Part shown: positions 8,110 through 17,004 of the stretch, in pieces
How the letters are laid out: each line of letters begins with the position of its first letter
How positions within the stretch are numbered: position 1 is the first letter of the stretch
Assembly (NCBI GenBank): GCA_963422565.1
Contig: OY730228.1
Location: 1,054,001-1,118,000, forward strand
Direction of reading: 5' to 3'
Length of the DNA stretch: 64,000 bases
DNA from: G963422565 sp963422565
Lineage (GTDB): Bacteria; Pseudomonadota; Alphaproteobacteria; MPNO01
Made by a program: the position numbers and the translations under genes
The notes under the pieces: generated by a model
What the model saw: only the letters and a program-made list of their open reading frames with translations
Told to the model about the DNA's origin: nothing
The model's database searches: none

Positions 8110-9728
8110 CCGCCGGCGGCCGATCGGGTCAGCGTCCAATCGATTCGGCTCTCGCCGCCGACCGCCTTGCCGCCGAGGACGATCTGAGCGGAGCGCCGCA
8201 CGCCGCCATGTCCGCCGAGATAGACGCTCTCCTCGAGGCCGAGCTCGGCGCCACCGGCGGCGAGCCGCCAGGCGCCGCCGTCCTCGAGCCGCAGAATCGC
8301 CGAGGCGGCGTCGGCGGCGAGCCGCGCCTCGACCGAGGGGTGGAGATGGAACCTGATGTCGAAGGCCGGTCCGGCCGCGCCGATCAGCATGTCGGTGCCG
8401 CCGAGGGCGTCGCCGGAGGCGGAGAGGCGCAGCTGGCGCCGATGCTCGAGGCCCGGCCGGCCGCCATAGTCCGCGAGACCGGCCTCCAGATGCCGCCCGC
8501 TACGGCCCTGCCGTTCCGCCGGGAGCGCTCTCGGCCGACCGCCGAGCGTGCCGTCACGGCGGAACAGGGCCGAGTCGACGCCCCCGAAGCTCGCCGTCGA
8601 ATGCGCCCCGGTCCGCCGCTGCGCCAGCCGCCATTCGGCACCGCCGCTCTCGGCGGCGCCGCAGTTGACGATCAGCCGCCGTCCGCCTTCACTCATTTCG
8701 AAGCTCAGCGCCCCCGCGTGGGCCGCATCGTCGAAGCCTGGCGGCGGCGGCGGCCCGACATCCACCAGTACCAGCGTTCGCCCGGCCGCGAGGCGCGCGA
8801 AACCGGCGCCGTCAACCGCCTGCCGCCCGACCGCCCCGCTGCGGCGCAGCACTGCCGCGATCAAGCGTGCGTCTCCCTCGCCGCTGCCGTTGAACTGGGC
8901 GAGCCCGCCGTCGCCGTGCAGCAGACCGCGCAGCAGCGGCGCCATCCTCAGGATCGTGTCGACGATCGGCGGTGGCACGTCGCGCCCCGCGTCTTCGAGC
9001 AGCATCCCGATGTCGATGAGCTGCTGCAGGACGGCGAGCTGGACCGCCGGGCTGCGCGACAGATGGCCGCCGTCCTCGCCGATCTGGCGCGCCAGCTCGA
9101 CCGCCAGCCGCTCCAGCCAGCGGGGCAGCAGCGTCACCTGTTCGGGGAGGCAGACTGCGCCGTAGATCAGGCCGCGCAGCGCCGTCAACCGGTCGTGCGG
9201 GCGATCGATCAGGCGCACCGCACGGCGGAGATGGTTGGCCTGACGGGCGAGGCTGCGCAGGAAGGGCCGCGCATCGACGAGCGCGTCCGGCGGGAACAGA
9301 TAGTCCGCTGCGATCAACCAGCTCGCCAGCCGCAGCCCGAGCACATCGGGGCGCCAGGACAATGGCCGCCAACGGTCCTCGCGCTCCAGCCAGAGGGTCA
9401 CCAGCGCGCGGGCGCGGTCCCGCGCCTCGGCGCCGCCGGCCGCGCGCAGGTCTTCGAGCCAGGCGAAGCCATGAAGCGCTGCGCGCCATCGTTCGGGCGT
9501 TCCGGCGGCCCGCCAGGGGTCGGCGGGGCATTCCTCGCGATGGCCGGCAAGGTCGAACGCCCCGCCCAGCAGCGCCGCCCCCCGGTCGGGGTCGGCGGGC
9601 CAGCGCGAGCGCGGTGCGAAGCCGAGGCCGCGCGCCACCCGGCCGCCCAGCGTCCGGCGATAGAAGAGGCCGTTGAACCAGGCGGTCGCCGCGAGATAGG
9701 CGAGGCGACGGGCGGTCAGCCGGAGCAT
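8097..9728 (-). CDS. Heparinase II/III-family protein
   Basis: The 543-residue product has an alpha-helical barrel N-terminal half (WFNGLFYRRTLGG..., RPHDRLTALRGLIYGAVCLP) and a C-terminal beta domain of the heparinase II/III type (PF07940), with the conserved EWRLAQRRTGAHSTASFGG near residue 360 and a catalytic-type His in AHST. In alphaproteobacteria this family is commonly encoded next to rpe, rsmB or purH; the substrate is not established and it may act on a cell-surface polysaccharide. The ATG at 9728 (MLRLTARRLAYLAATAWF) is chosen over the open frame that continues upstream through rpe in another phase. It follows rpe by 29 bp and is probably co-transcribed. Its stop overlaps the RHH gene's 3' end. 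Confidence 0.85.
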   Translation of the reverse strand: MLRLTARRLAYLAATAWFNGLFYRRTLGGRVARGLGFAPRSRWPADPDRGAALLGGAFDLAGHREECPADPWRAAGTPERWRAALHGFAWLEDLRAAGGAEARDRARALVTLWLEREDRWRPLSWRPDVLGLRLASWLIAADYLFPPDALVDARPFLRSLARQANHLRRAVRLIDRPHDRLTALRGLIYGAVCLPEQVTLLPRWLERLAVELARQIGEDGGHLSRSPAVQLAVLQQLIDIGMLLEDAGRDVPPPIVDTILRMAPLLRGLLHGDGGLAQFNGSGEGDARLIAAVLRRSGAVGRQAVDGAGFARLAAGRTLVLVDVGPPPPPGFDDAAHAGALSFEMSEGGRRLIVNCGAAESGGAEWRLAQRRTGAHSTASFGGVDSALFRRDGTLGGRPRALPAERQGRSGRHLEAGLADYGGRPGLEHRRQLRLSASGDALGGTDMLIGAAGPAFDIRFHLHPSVEARLAADAASAILRLEDGGAWRLAAGGAELGLEESVYLGGHGGVRRSAQIVLGGKAVGGESRIDWTLTRSAAGGQIC

Positions 9729-9757
9729 GGGGAGTCTCGCCGAAGCGTGCGCCGGGG

Positions 9758-10417
9758 TCAGCCGCCGCGGCGCAGACGGCGGATGTTCTCGGCATAGGTG
9801 CCGCCGGCGAAGGCAGCCGTGCCGGCGACCAGTATGTCCGCACCGGCGGCGGCGGCGCGGGGAGCGGTCTCCGGGTCGACGCCGCCGTCCACCTCGAGCG
9901 CGATATCGCAGCCCGAAACGTCGATCATGCGGCGCAGCGCCCGGAGCTTGTCGAGCTGGCTCTCGATGAAGGGCTGGCCGCCGAAGCCGGGGTCGACGCT
10001 CATCACCAGCACCAGATCGACCTCGCCGAGGATCGGGGCGACGCTCTCCGCCGGGGTGGCCGGGTTGAGCGCGACCCCGGCCTGGCGCCCGCACGCGCGG
10101 ACCGCCCCGATCATCCGATGGAGATGGGGGGAGGCCTCGGCATGGACGGTGATGATGTCGGCGCCGGCCTCGGCGAAGCGGGGGATCCAGGGCTCGACCG
10201 GGGAGACCATCAGATGTACGTCGAAGGGCAGGGCCGACCAGGAGCGCAACGCCTTCACGACGCCCGGGCCGATGGTGAGGTTGGGGACGAAATGCCCGTC
10301 CATCACGTCGACATGGATCAGATCGGCCCCCGCGTCGGTCACCGCGCGGGTTTCCTCCCCCAGCCTCGCGAAGTCGGCCGAGAGAATCGACGGGGCTATG
10401 CGAAGGCTGCGTGCCAC
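9758..10417 (-). CDS. rpe: Ribulose-phosphate 3-epimerase
   Basis: A 219-residue TIM-barrel enzyme interconverting ribulose 5-phosphate and xylulose 5-phosphate. The family signatures are complete: IAPSILSADFARLGEE at the N terminus, HVDVMDGHFVPNLTIGP (metal-binding His and Asp), FDVHLMVSPVEPWI, MSVDPGFGGQPFI and VDGGVDPETAPRAAAAGADILVAGTAAF. The start appears to be GTG at 10417 (ARSLRIAPSILSAD). It is the first gene of a likely rpe-heparinase pair; upstream lies a 266 bp gap containing the dispersed repeat. Confidence 0.96.
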   Translation of the reverse strand: MARSLRIAPSILSADFARLGEETRAVTDAGADLIHVDVMDGHFVPNLTIGPGVVKALRSWSALPFDVHLMVSPVEPWIPRFAEAGADIITVHAEASPHLHRMIGAVRACGRQAGVALNPATPAESVAPILGEVDLVLVMSVDPGFGGQPFIESQLDKLRALRRMIDVSGCDIALEVDGGVDPETAPRAAAAGADILVAGTAAFAGGTYAENIRRLRRGG

Positions 10418-10471
10418 CCGGTCTGGGTAGCATCTCGACCGAGGCGGGGCAAGCGCCCCGGCGGCCGTGCG

Positions 10472-10570
10472 GCAGTTCTCGTTTCGGCGTCCCGGCAGGC
10501 GGCTTCCGTCGGCATCTTGGCCCGCATCACCACGCGTTTCTCAAGGAAGGATCCCCACCCGGCCTTCCCC
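10472..10570 (+). repeat. Dispersed intergenic repeat, copy A
   Basis: This stretch reappears in inverted orientation at 15941-16042. Shared blocks include TTCTCGTTTC, GTCCCGGCAGGCGGCTT, CATCTTGGCCCGCATC and CGTTTCTCAAGGAAGGA. By eye the two copies agree at roughly four of five bases or better. Beyond the core each copy has a short C/G-rich inverted repeat and a purine-rich AAAGAAAGCG block, so the full unit may reach about 170 bp. Similar palindrome-rich intergenic repeats are common in alphaproteobacteria. No coding function is seen. Confidence 0.75.
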
Positions 10571-10683
10571 CTCAAGGGGGAAAAGAAAGCGAGAGAGGGC
10601 ACTGCGTGAACCCCTCCCCTCGATAGAAGGGGCAGAGGGGGCACCTTCCCGACCCGGATCGCGGTCTTGGCCGCCGCCGGGGC

Positions 10684-11745
10684 TCATCGGCCCGCCCGCG
10701 TCTGCTCGGCGCCGTAGAGCCGGCGGATCCGCCGGCGCATCTCGAGGAGCGCCGTGTCGGCCGGCAGCGTGCCACGCGGGTTCACGTCGTCGCCCCGCGC
10801 CTCCGGGTCGAGGTCGATCGCCCGTTGCTGCGCCTCGTAGATCGCGAGGTCCTCGTCGAGGACCATCCGCATCTGCTCTGTAAACATCGCCTGGTTCGCC
10901 GCCGGCAGCATGGCGCGCGGGGCGGCCACCGCCCAGAACTGATGGGTGGTGGCGGCGGTCTCGGGGGTCATCGCATGGTAGACGACGAACCCCCACTCGC
11001 CCTGGCTAAGCGGCCGCTCCGGCTGCGGTACGCCCCGCCCCGCCCCGGTTGCGCCGTTGCAGATGTGGATATAGGCCGGCGGCAGCCAGGTCGAGACCTG
11101 CCAGCGGTCGATCGGGCCGTCGAATCCGCCATGCTGGCGAAAGGCGGCGGCCGGCGGGATGCCGGGCATCCAGCGGGTCACCCGGACGAAGCCGTCTCCG
11201 GCCTCGTTTATCAACTCGGCATCCTCGGCGACCGCGCGGTTGCCGGTGGTCGAGCCGTGGACATAGGTCAGATGCGACAGATCGAGCAGGTTGTCGAGCA
11301 CCAGCCGATAGCCGCCCTTGACCAGGGTCCGCCCGGTGACCGCGATCCAGTCGGGGTCGTCGATGCGAACGTGGTAGCACGGCGCCAGAGCCGGGTCGGC
11401 GTCCTCGGGCGCGCCGGTCCAGACGAACAGCCAGCCGTGGCGCTCGAGCACCGGGTAGCAGCGCACCCGCGCCCAGCCCGGCACCGTCTCTGCCCCGGGC
11501 GCATGGGTGCAGACCCCCGCCCGGTCGAACATCAGCCCGTGATAGCCGCATTCGAGCCGGTCACCGATCAGCCGCCCGGCCGAGAGCGGCAGATTGCGGT
11601 GCGGGCAGCGGTCCTCGAGCGCGACCGGGGCTCCGTCCTCGCCGCGGAACAGCACTACCGGCTCGCCGAGCAGTACGCGGCCCTTGGGTGTCCGTCCGAC
11701 CTCGGCGCCCCACGCCGCGACATACCAGTAGTGTTTTAGAAACAT
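10684..11745 (-). CDS. Rieske non-heme iron oxygenase, vanillate demethylase (VanA)-like
   Basis: A 353-residue aromatic ring-hydroxylating/demethylating oxygenase. The Rieske 2Fe-2S site is DRCPHRNLPL...LECGYHGL (CxH...CxxH, residues about 45-70), and the mononuclear iron site is DNLLDLSHLTYVH near residue 150 (D-x2-H-x4-H). A VanA-like C-terminal domain with HAMTPETAATTHQFW follows. Such proteins O-demethylate or hydroxylate aromatic acids using electrons from a separate reductase, which is not present nearby. The start MFLKHYWYVAAW is the family norm. The neighbours (ABM-like protein, molybdenum hydroxylase, second Rieske protein) suggest a shared catabolic block bracketed by the inverted repeats. 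Substrate unknown. Confidence 0.9.
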   Translation of the reverse strand: MFLKHYWYVAAWGAEVGRTPKGRVLLGEPVVLFRGEDGAPVALEDRCPHRNLPLSAGRLIGDRLECGYHGLMFDRAGVCTHAPGAETVPGWARVRCYPVLERHGWLFVWTGAPEDADPALAPCYHVRIDDPDWIAVTGRTLVKGGYRLVLDNLLDLSHLTYVHGSTTGNRAVAEDAELINEAGDGFVRVTRWMPGIPPAAAFRQHGGFDGPIDRWQVSTWLPPAYIHICNGATGAGRGVPQPERPLSQGEWGFVVYHAMTPETAATTHQFWAVAAPRAMLPAANQAMFTEQMRMVLDEDLAIYEAQQRAIDLDPEARGDDVNPRGTLPADTALLEMRRRIRRLYGAEQTRAGR

Positions 11746-11838
11746 CGCCCGCCCCCTCTACCTCCGGCGCAGGATTGATTTCGCCTGGAACCGGGTTACT
11801 CTGCCGCTATCGTGCGACGGCGAACCGAGGGGGCGAGA

Positions 11839-12213
11839 ATGGCGCTCGTGGCATTGGCAGGCAAGGGAAACTATTTCCATGTCTACGACTTCCGGGTGAC
11901 GCCGGGCAGGGGCGAGGAGTTCATTCGGCGCTTCGACGAGTTCGACTATTCGGACGCGAACCCGATGCACAAATCCCCGGCCCAGTTGAAGGACGGCGTG
12001 CTCTGCCGCGACACCGAGGACCCGGACCATTTCTATCTGATCGGCGAGTGGTCGGACATCGCGGCGCATGCCGCGATCCGCAAGGAGCTTGCCGGGATGG
12101 GGCTCGACTTCCTCGAACTGATCGAGGACCTCGACAAGGGCGCGTTCGTACCCACCTATGCGGAGATCGTCTCGTCGACCCCGCAAAGCGTGCTCGACGC
12201 GGCCGCAGGGTAG
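11839..12213 (+). CDS. Antibiotic biosynthesis monooxygenase (ABM)-like dimeric alpha/beta barrel protein
   Basis: A 124-residue protein starting MALVALAGKGNYFHVYDFRVTPGRGEEFIRRF. The beta strand followed by the PGRGEEF helix start, and the FYLIGEWSDIAAHAAIRKE segment, are typical of the ABM/dimeric ferredoxin-like fold. Members include small cofactor-free monooxygenases and stress or degradation accessory proteins; the reaction cannot be assigned. The ATG at 11839 follows GGGGGCGAGA, and the open frame continues 27 bp upstream to another ATG that is less likely. It is divergent from the Rieske gene (93 bp) and is followed after 29 bp by a molybdenum hydroxylase large subunit, suggesting co-transcription. 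Confidence 0.7.
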   Translation: MALVALAGKGNYFHVYDFRVTPGRGEEFIRRFDEFDYSDANPMHKSPAQLKDGVLCRDTEDPDHFYLIGEWSDIAAHAAIRKELAGMGLDFLELIEDLDKGAFVPTYAEIVSSTPQSVLDAAAG

Positions 12214-12242
12214 CGCCGCCGCCGCGAAGCGCGCCGGAACCG

Positions 12243-14573
12243 GTGAGCGACCGCCTGTTCGGCGCGCGCGTCCCGCGCGTCGAGGATCCCGCGCTGCTGC
12301 GCGGCCGCGCCCGCTTCGTCGACGATCTGCGCGTGCCGGGCGCGCTCCACGCGGTCTTCCTGCGCGCGACCGAGGCGCATGCCCGCATCCGTGCGGTCCA
12401 TATTGCGGCCGCCGGGGCGGCGCCGGGTGTCCGCGCGGTGCTCACCCTCGCCGACCTCGCCCCCCGTCTCCGCGAGACCCGGTTGCCGCTCGCCCAGCCC
12501 TCGGCGGCGATGCGCCACCGGCTCGATCCGCCGGTCCTCGCCGAAGGGGAGGTGCGCCATGTCGGCGAGCCGGTGGCGATGGTCCTCGCCGAGGACCCCT
12601 ATCGGGCCGAGGACGCGGCGGCGCTGATCGCCGTCGACTACGAGACGCTGCCGGCGGCGGTCGAGCCTTGCGCCGCGCTCGCGCCCGGCGCGCCGCCCGC
12701 CCATTCCGGGCTCGCCGACAATCTGGTTGCCCGCTTCTCGGTCGCCTACGGCGATCCGGATCCCGCCTTCGCCGCGGCGGCCCACATCGTCCGGGAGGAG
12801 TTCCGTCAGCATAAGGGGCTCGGCCAGGCGCTCGAATGCCGCGGCGTCCTCGCCCGCCCCGATCCGGCGGACGGCCGGCTCACCGTCTGGTCGGGGACCC
12901 AGATGCCGCATCGGGCGCATGCGGTTCTGTGCCGGGCGCTCGGGCTCGCCGAGGACGCGGTCCGGGTCGTCGCTCCCGAGGTCGGCGGCGGGTTCGGCCC
13001 CAAATTCGTCTTCTACCCCGAGGAGGCGGCGGTCGCCGCGGCGGCACTCATGCTCGACCGGCCGATCAAATGGATCGAGGACCGGCGCGAGCATTTCACC
13101 GCGACGACGCAGGAGCGCGACCAGCATTGGGCGCTCGAGATGGCACTCGACGCCGAGGGGCGGATGCAGGCGGTGCGCGGCGCGCTGATCCACGACCACG
13201 GCGCCTATACCCCCTACGGGATCAACCTGCCGCATAACGGGGTGACCAACTTCCTCGGCCCCTACATCCTCCCCAACCTGGCGATCGAGGTCTCGGTCGC
13301 GGCAACCAACAAGGTTCCGGTCACGCCGGTGCGCGGCGCCGGCCGGCCGCAGGGCACCTTCGCGATGGAACGGCTGCTCGACGCCGCGGCCGGCCGGCTC
13401 GGCCTCGACCGCGTCGAGATCCGGCGCCGCAACCTGATCCCGGCCGCGGCCATGCCCTACGAGATCCCGGTCGAGAACCGGGACGGCCGGCGGATGACAT
13501 ATGACAGCGGCGACTACTCTGCCACCCTCGAAACGGCGCTCGCCGCCGCCGACCATGTCGGCTTCCCGGCGCGGCGGGCAGCGGCGCGAGCGGGCGGGCG
13601 CTGCCTCGGGATCGGGGTCGCCAACTATGTCGAGGGCACCGGGCGCGGCCCCTTCGAGTCGGTCAGGCTCCGCATCGGCCCCTCGGGGCGGGTGAGCCTC
13701 GCCACCGGAGCGACGACCCAGGGCCAGGGGCTCAAGACCACGCTCGCCCAGATCTGCGCCGACGCGCTGGGCGCGGCGCTGGACGACATCCGGGTCAGCG
13801 CCGGCGACAGCGATGCAGTCGGGCTCGGGCTCGGCGCCTTCGCGAGCCGCCAGGCGGTGACCGCCGGCTCCTCGGTCCATATGGCGGCGACCGCGCTCCG
13901 CGACAAGGCGCTCGCCGCCGCCGCCGACATCCTCGAAGCGGCGGCCGAGGACCTCGAGATCGTCGGCGGCCGGGTGCGAGTGCGGGGGGTGCCCGAACCC
14001 ACCATCGGCCTCGGCGAGATCGCCCGGGCGCTCGCCGGCCAGCCCGGCTTCGCGCTGCCCCCCGGAACGACTCCGGGGATGGAAGCCACCGCTGCCTTCG
14101 CGCCCGAAACCGTGACCTATTGCCACGGCTGCCATGTCGCCGAGGTCGAGGTCGACCCCGAGACCGGCGCGGTGCGGATCGCCGCCTATACCGCGGTGCA
14201 TGATTGCGGCCGCCAGATCAACCCGATGATCGTCGAGGGCCAGGTGGTCGGCGGCGTCGTCCACGGGCTCGGCAGCGCGCTTCTCGAGCGGATGGCGTTC
14301 GACGCGGCGGGCCAGCCGCTGACCACGACGCTCGCCGACTATCTGATGCCGACCGCCCCCGGCTGCCCGACGCTCAGGCCCGTCCACACGGTCTCGCCGA
14401 GCCTGCTCAACCCGCTCGGCGTAAAGGGGGCCGGCGAGGGTGGGGTGATCCCGGTCCCGGCGGCGGTGGCCGCGGCGGTCGAGGATGCGCTCGCGCCGTT
14501 CGGGGTCGTGGTCGCGGAATTGCCGATCACGCCGGACCGGCTCCGCGCCCTGATCGCCGCCGCGGGCGGGTGA
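12243..14573 (+). CDS. Molybdenum hydroxylase large subunit (CoxL/XdhB-like), complete
   Basis: A 776-residue molybdopterin cytosine dinucleotide-type large subunit. The GTG at 12243 (VSDRLFGARVPRVEDPALLRGRARFVDD) matches the family's N terminus; the longer open frame upstream runs through the ABM gene in another phase. Signatures are VRHVGEPVAMVLAEDPYRAEDAA, GGGFGPKFVFYPEEAAVAAAA, WIEDRREHFTATTQERDQ, VRGAGRPQGTFAMERLLDAAA and the C-terminal KGAGEGG with the catalytic Glu near residue 740. It lacks the AYRCSFR-type loop of true CO dehydrogenase, so an organic substrate is likely. The medium FAD and small 2Fe-2S subunits expected for this architecture are not adjacent. Confidence 0.93.
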   Translation: MSDRLFGARVPRVEDPALLRGRARFVDDLRVPGALHAVFLRATEAHARIRAVHIAAAGAAPGVRAVLTLADLAPRLRETRLPLAQPSAAMRHRLDPPVLAEGEVRHVGEPVAMVLAEDPYRAEDAAALIAVDYETLPAAVEPCAALAPGAPPAHSGLADNLVARFSVAYGDPDPAFAAAAHIVREEFRQHKGLGQALECRGVLARPDPADGRLTVWSGTQMPHRAHAVLCRALGLAEDAVRVVAPEVGGGFGPKFVFYPEEAAVAAAALMLDRPIKWIEDRREHFTATTQERDQHWALEMALDAEGRMQAVRGALIHDHGAYTPYGINLPHNGVTNFLGPYILPNLAIEVSVAATNKVPVTPVRGAGRPQGTFAMERLLDAAAGRLGLDRVEIRRRNLIPAAAMPYEIPVENRDGRRMTYDSGDYSATLETALAAADHVGFPARRAAARAGGRCLGIGVANYVEGTGRGPFESVRLRIGPSGRVSLATGATTQGQGLKTTLAQICADALGAALDDIRVSAGDSDAVGLGLGAFASRQAVTAGSSVHMAATALRDKALAAAADILEAAAEDLEIVGGRVRVRGVPEPTIGLGEIARALAGQPGFALPPGTTPGMEATAAFAPETVTYCHGCHVAEVEVDPETGAVRIAAYTAVHDCGRQINPMIVEGQVVGGVVHGLGSALLERMAFDAAGQPLTTTLADYLMPTAPGCPTLRPVHTVSPSLLNPLGVKGAGEGGVIPVPAAVAAAVEDALAPFGVVVAELPITPDRLRALIAAAGG

Positions 14574-14699
14574 GCCCGCCCTCGCGCCTCTCTTCGGGCG
14601 TCGGGCGGCGACGCCGCCATGCAGCCGGACGATCCTGCCTTGTGATAGCATGGCTCCGGAATCCCGCCACATCGCGACGAGCGGAACGGAGGCGCGCCG

Positions 14700-15746
14700 A
14701 TGAGCTTCCTCGAGAACCGCTGGTACGCAGCGGCCTGGGACCGCGAGGTTACGGAGACGCCCCTCGCGAGGCGGCTGCTCGACCACCCCGTGGTCCTCTA
14801 TCGGGGCGCTGACGGAACGCCGGCCGCGCTGGAGGACGCATGTCCGCACCGGCGAATGCCGCTGTCGCGGGGCCGCGTCGAGACGGGCGGGTTGCTGCGC
14901 TGCGCCCATCACGGGCTCCTGTTTGCCCCCGACGGGTCCTGTACGGCGGGCCCGTGCGGGGGGTCGCCCCCCGCCGGCGCGCGGGTGCGCAGCTTCCCGC
15001 TGGTCGAGCGCGATCGTTTCGTCTGGATCTGGATGGGCGATCCCGACCGCGCCGACCCGTCGCTGGTCCCCGACTATTTCGCCAACGACCACCCCGGCTG
15101 GCGTTCGGTCTCGGGGCTGTTCCGCGTCGCCGGCGGGTACCGGCTGATGATCGACAATCTGCTCGACCTCTCCCATGTCCAGTTCGTGCACGCCGCGACG
15201 CTCGGCACCGACCATGTGGCCGACTTTCCGGTGGAGGTGCGCCGCCGCGCGGACGGAGTCCAGATCGATCGCTGGATCCTGGGCGGCCCGCCGCCGCCGA
15301 TGTTCGCCGCCGCTGCCGGCGGAATCGACCACGAGGTCGACCGCTGGCAACTCATCACCTGGACGCCGCCCGGCCATGTGGTGATCGACGCCGGCTGCGC
15401 GCGCGCCGGGACCGGCGCGCGGTAGGGGCGGCGGGTCGATGCGATCGAGATCTACTCGAATCACAGCATCACCCCGGAGACCGCGTCCAGCGCCCACTAT
15501 TTCTGGCATCACGCGCGCAACTTCCGGCTCGACGACGCGGCGCTGACCGCCTCGCTCGGCGGCGCGGCGGAGCGGACCTTCGCCGAGGATGTGGTGCTGA
15601 TCGAGGCGCAGCAGCGCTCGATCGACCGCCTACCCGAGGGGCGGCGCTCCATCGACATCAACGCCGATGCCGGCGTGCTCCAGGCGCGCCGCATCCTGGA
15701 CGGCCTGATCGCCGGCGAGGCGGGGGCGCGGCGCGGGCAGGCGTAA
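14700..15746 (+). pseudogene. Rieske non-heme iron oxygenase (VanA-like) interrupted by an in-frame TAG
   Basis: The 348-codon frame encodes a VanA-like oxygenase like the one at 10684-11745: MSFLENRWYAAAW start, Rieske site DACPHRRMPL...LRCAHHGLLF, iron site DNLLDLSHVQFVH. Codon 242 (15423-15425) is TAG. The same frame then continues without shift as GRRVDAIEIYSNHSITPETA...HYFWHHARNF to TAA at 15744-15746, restoring a full family-length C terminus. From memory, close relatives carry Glu at this point (GTGAPEGDRS-type), so a single GAG-to-TAG change explains it. A product ending at residue 241 would keep both His ligands but lose about 106 residues, probably including the third iron ligand. 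It may be a recent pseudogene, a sequencing error, or subject to amber readthrough. Confidence 0.85.
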
Positions 15747-16212
15747 AACGGGAAGGAGAGGGCATAAGCGCCGACTTGTTCGGGATATCCGTAACGGGTC
15801 TGTCGGTGTGCGGGCGCCGTTGCCGCATCGGGCCTGCAGGCGTTCGCTGCGCCAGACGGCGGGCCGGGCCGGAAAGGCACCCCTCCCCGCTTTCTTTCAA
15901 GTGGAGGGGGTAATCCGCCCCCTGCCCCTCACCCCATGACGGGGAGGGTCCGGGTTGGGGGTCCTTCCTTGAGAAACGAGTGGCGATGCGGGCCAAGATG
16001 GCGGCGCAAGCCGCCTGCCGGGACGGCGAAACGAGAATTGCTATCGCGGCCGCGCGCTCATCGTCGGGATGCGCTTCGACGCCCGCCGCGCGGGGCTCCG
16101 GTTCCGCGCTTCACGGCGCCGCGCCGGTTCGCTACACAAGGGGGCGGCTGATCGAGGCGCCGCCGCGCATGCCGATGAAGATTCCCGACCCGATAGCTGC
16201 CGAGGCAGGCTG
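15747..16212. other. Intergenic region with repeat copy B, no gene
   Basis: About 470 bp between the interrupted Rieske gene and hutG. It contains the inverted copy of the dispersed repeat (15941-16042) and, next to it, C-rich/G-rich inverted segments (15880-15945) that could form hairpins. The hutG ribosome binding site (GAGGCAGGC just before 16213) lies at its end. Open frames crossing it show no family motif. Confidence 0.5.
15941..16042 (-). repeat. Dispersed intergenic repeat, copy B (inverted relative to copy A)
   Basis: Read on the minus strand it matches copy A at 10472-10570: TTCTCGTTTC, GTCCCGGCAGGCGGCTT, CATCTTGGCCCGCATC, CGTTTCTCAAGGAAGGA and a following CCCAACCCGG block. The two copies bracket a 5.4 kb block with two Rieske oxygenases, an ABM-like protein and a molybdenum hydroxylase, so recombination between them could invert that block. 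Confidence 0.75.
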
Positions 16213-17004
16213 ATGGAACCGGTCTTCAGCTTCGTCGCCGGCATCGCCCCGCTGCTGGTCAGCATCCCGCATGACGGCCGCCTGATCCCGGACGAGATCG
16301 CCGGGCGAATGACCGACGCCGCCCGCGCCACCCCGGACACCGACTGGCATGTCGCGAAACTCTACAACTTCGCGCAGGCGCTCGGAGCCTCGGTGCTCGC
16401 GGCCCGCTACTCCCGCTATGTCGTCGATCTCAACCGCGACCCCGCCGGCCGCGCGCTCTATCCGGGCACCGACAACACTGAGATCGTGCCGCTCGCCACG
16501 TTCGACCGCGCCCCCATCTACCGGGAGGGGGGGCGGCCGGACGCGGCCGAGATCGCGGAGCGCATCGCCCGATATTGGCAGCCCTATCACGACCGCCTGG
16601 CCGCCGAGCTCGATGCCATGAAGCGCCACTTCGGCCGGGCGGTGCTATTCGATGCGCACTCGATTCGCAGCGTCCTGCCGCGCTTCTTCGCCGGCAGGCT
16701 GCCCGACTTCAACTTCGGCACCGCGTCGGGCGCGAGCGCCGATCCCGACCTAGCCGCGCGCGCCTTCGCGGTTCTCGACGGCGCCGACGGCTACAGCGCC
16801 GCGAACAACGGCCGGTTCACCGGCGGCTACATCACACGGCGCTACGGCGCGCCCGGCGCCGGCGTGCATGCAATCCAGCTCGAGCTGTCCCAGCGCTGCT
16901 ACATGGAGGAGGATCCGCCCTTCGCCTACCGCCCGGACCGCGCCGAAGCGCTGCGCCCGACCCTGCACGCGTTTCTGACGGTCCTGCGCGGTTGGACGCA
17001 ATGA
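16213..17004 (+). CDS. hutG: N-formylglutamate deformylase (N-formylglutamate amidohydrolase)
   Basis: A 263-residue cytoplasmic hydrolase of the FGase family (PF05013) converting N-formyl-L-glutamate to glutamate and formate, the last step of five-step histidine degradation. Motifs: LLVSIPHDGRLIPDEI near residue 20, DTDWHVAKLYNFA, YSRYVVDLNRDPAG, the metal/catalytic stretch VLFDAHSIRSVLPRFF, FNFGTASGASAD, RFTGGYITRRYG and IQLELSQRCYMEE. ATG 16213 is chosen because GAGGCAGGC precedes it and homology begins there. The stop overlaps the hutF start by 4 bp (ATGA), so the two are translationally coupled. Confidence 0.95.
   Translation: MEPVFSFVAGIAPLLVSIPHDGRLIPDEIAGRMTDAARATPDTDWHVAKLYNFAQALGASVLAARYSRYVVDLNRDPAGRALYPGTDNTEIVPLATFDRAPIYREGGRPDAAEIAERIARYWQPYHDRLAAELDAMKRHFGRAVLFDAHSIRSVLPRFFAGRLPDFNFGTASGASADPDLAARAFAVLDGADGYSAANNGRFTGGYITRRYGAPGAGVHAIQLELSQRCYMEEDPPFAYRPDRAEALRPTLHAFLTVLRGWTQ

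Noticed and set aside
15423..15425. The TAG as a pyrrolysine codon
   Set aside because: Pyrrolysine is known from methylamine methyltransferases and a few archaea/anaerobes; nothing in a Rieske oxygenase calls for it. A mutated Glu codon is simpler.
12156..15512. A 1118-codon minus-strand open frame opposite the molybdenum hydroxylase and Rieske genes
   Set aside because: Shadow of the plus-strand genes; no motif. Its being open does not support coding.
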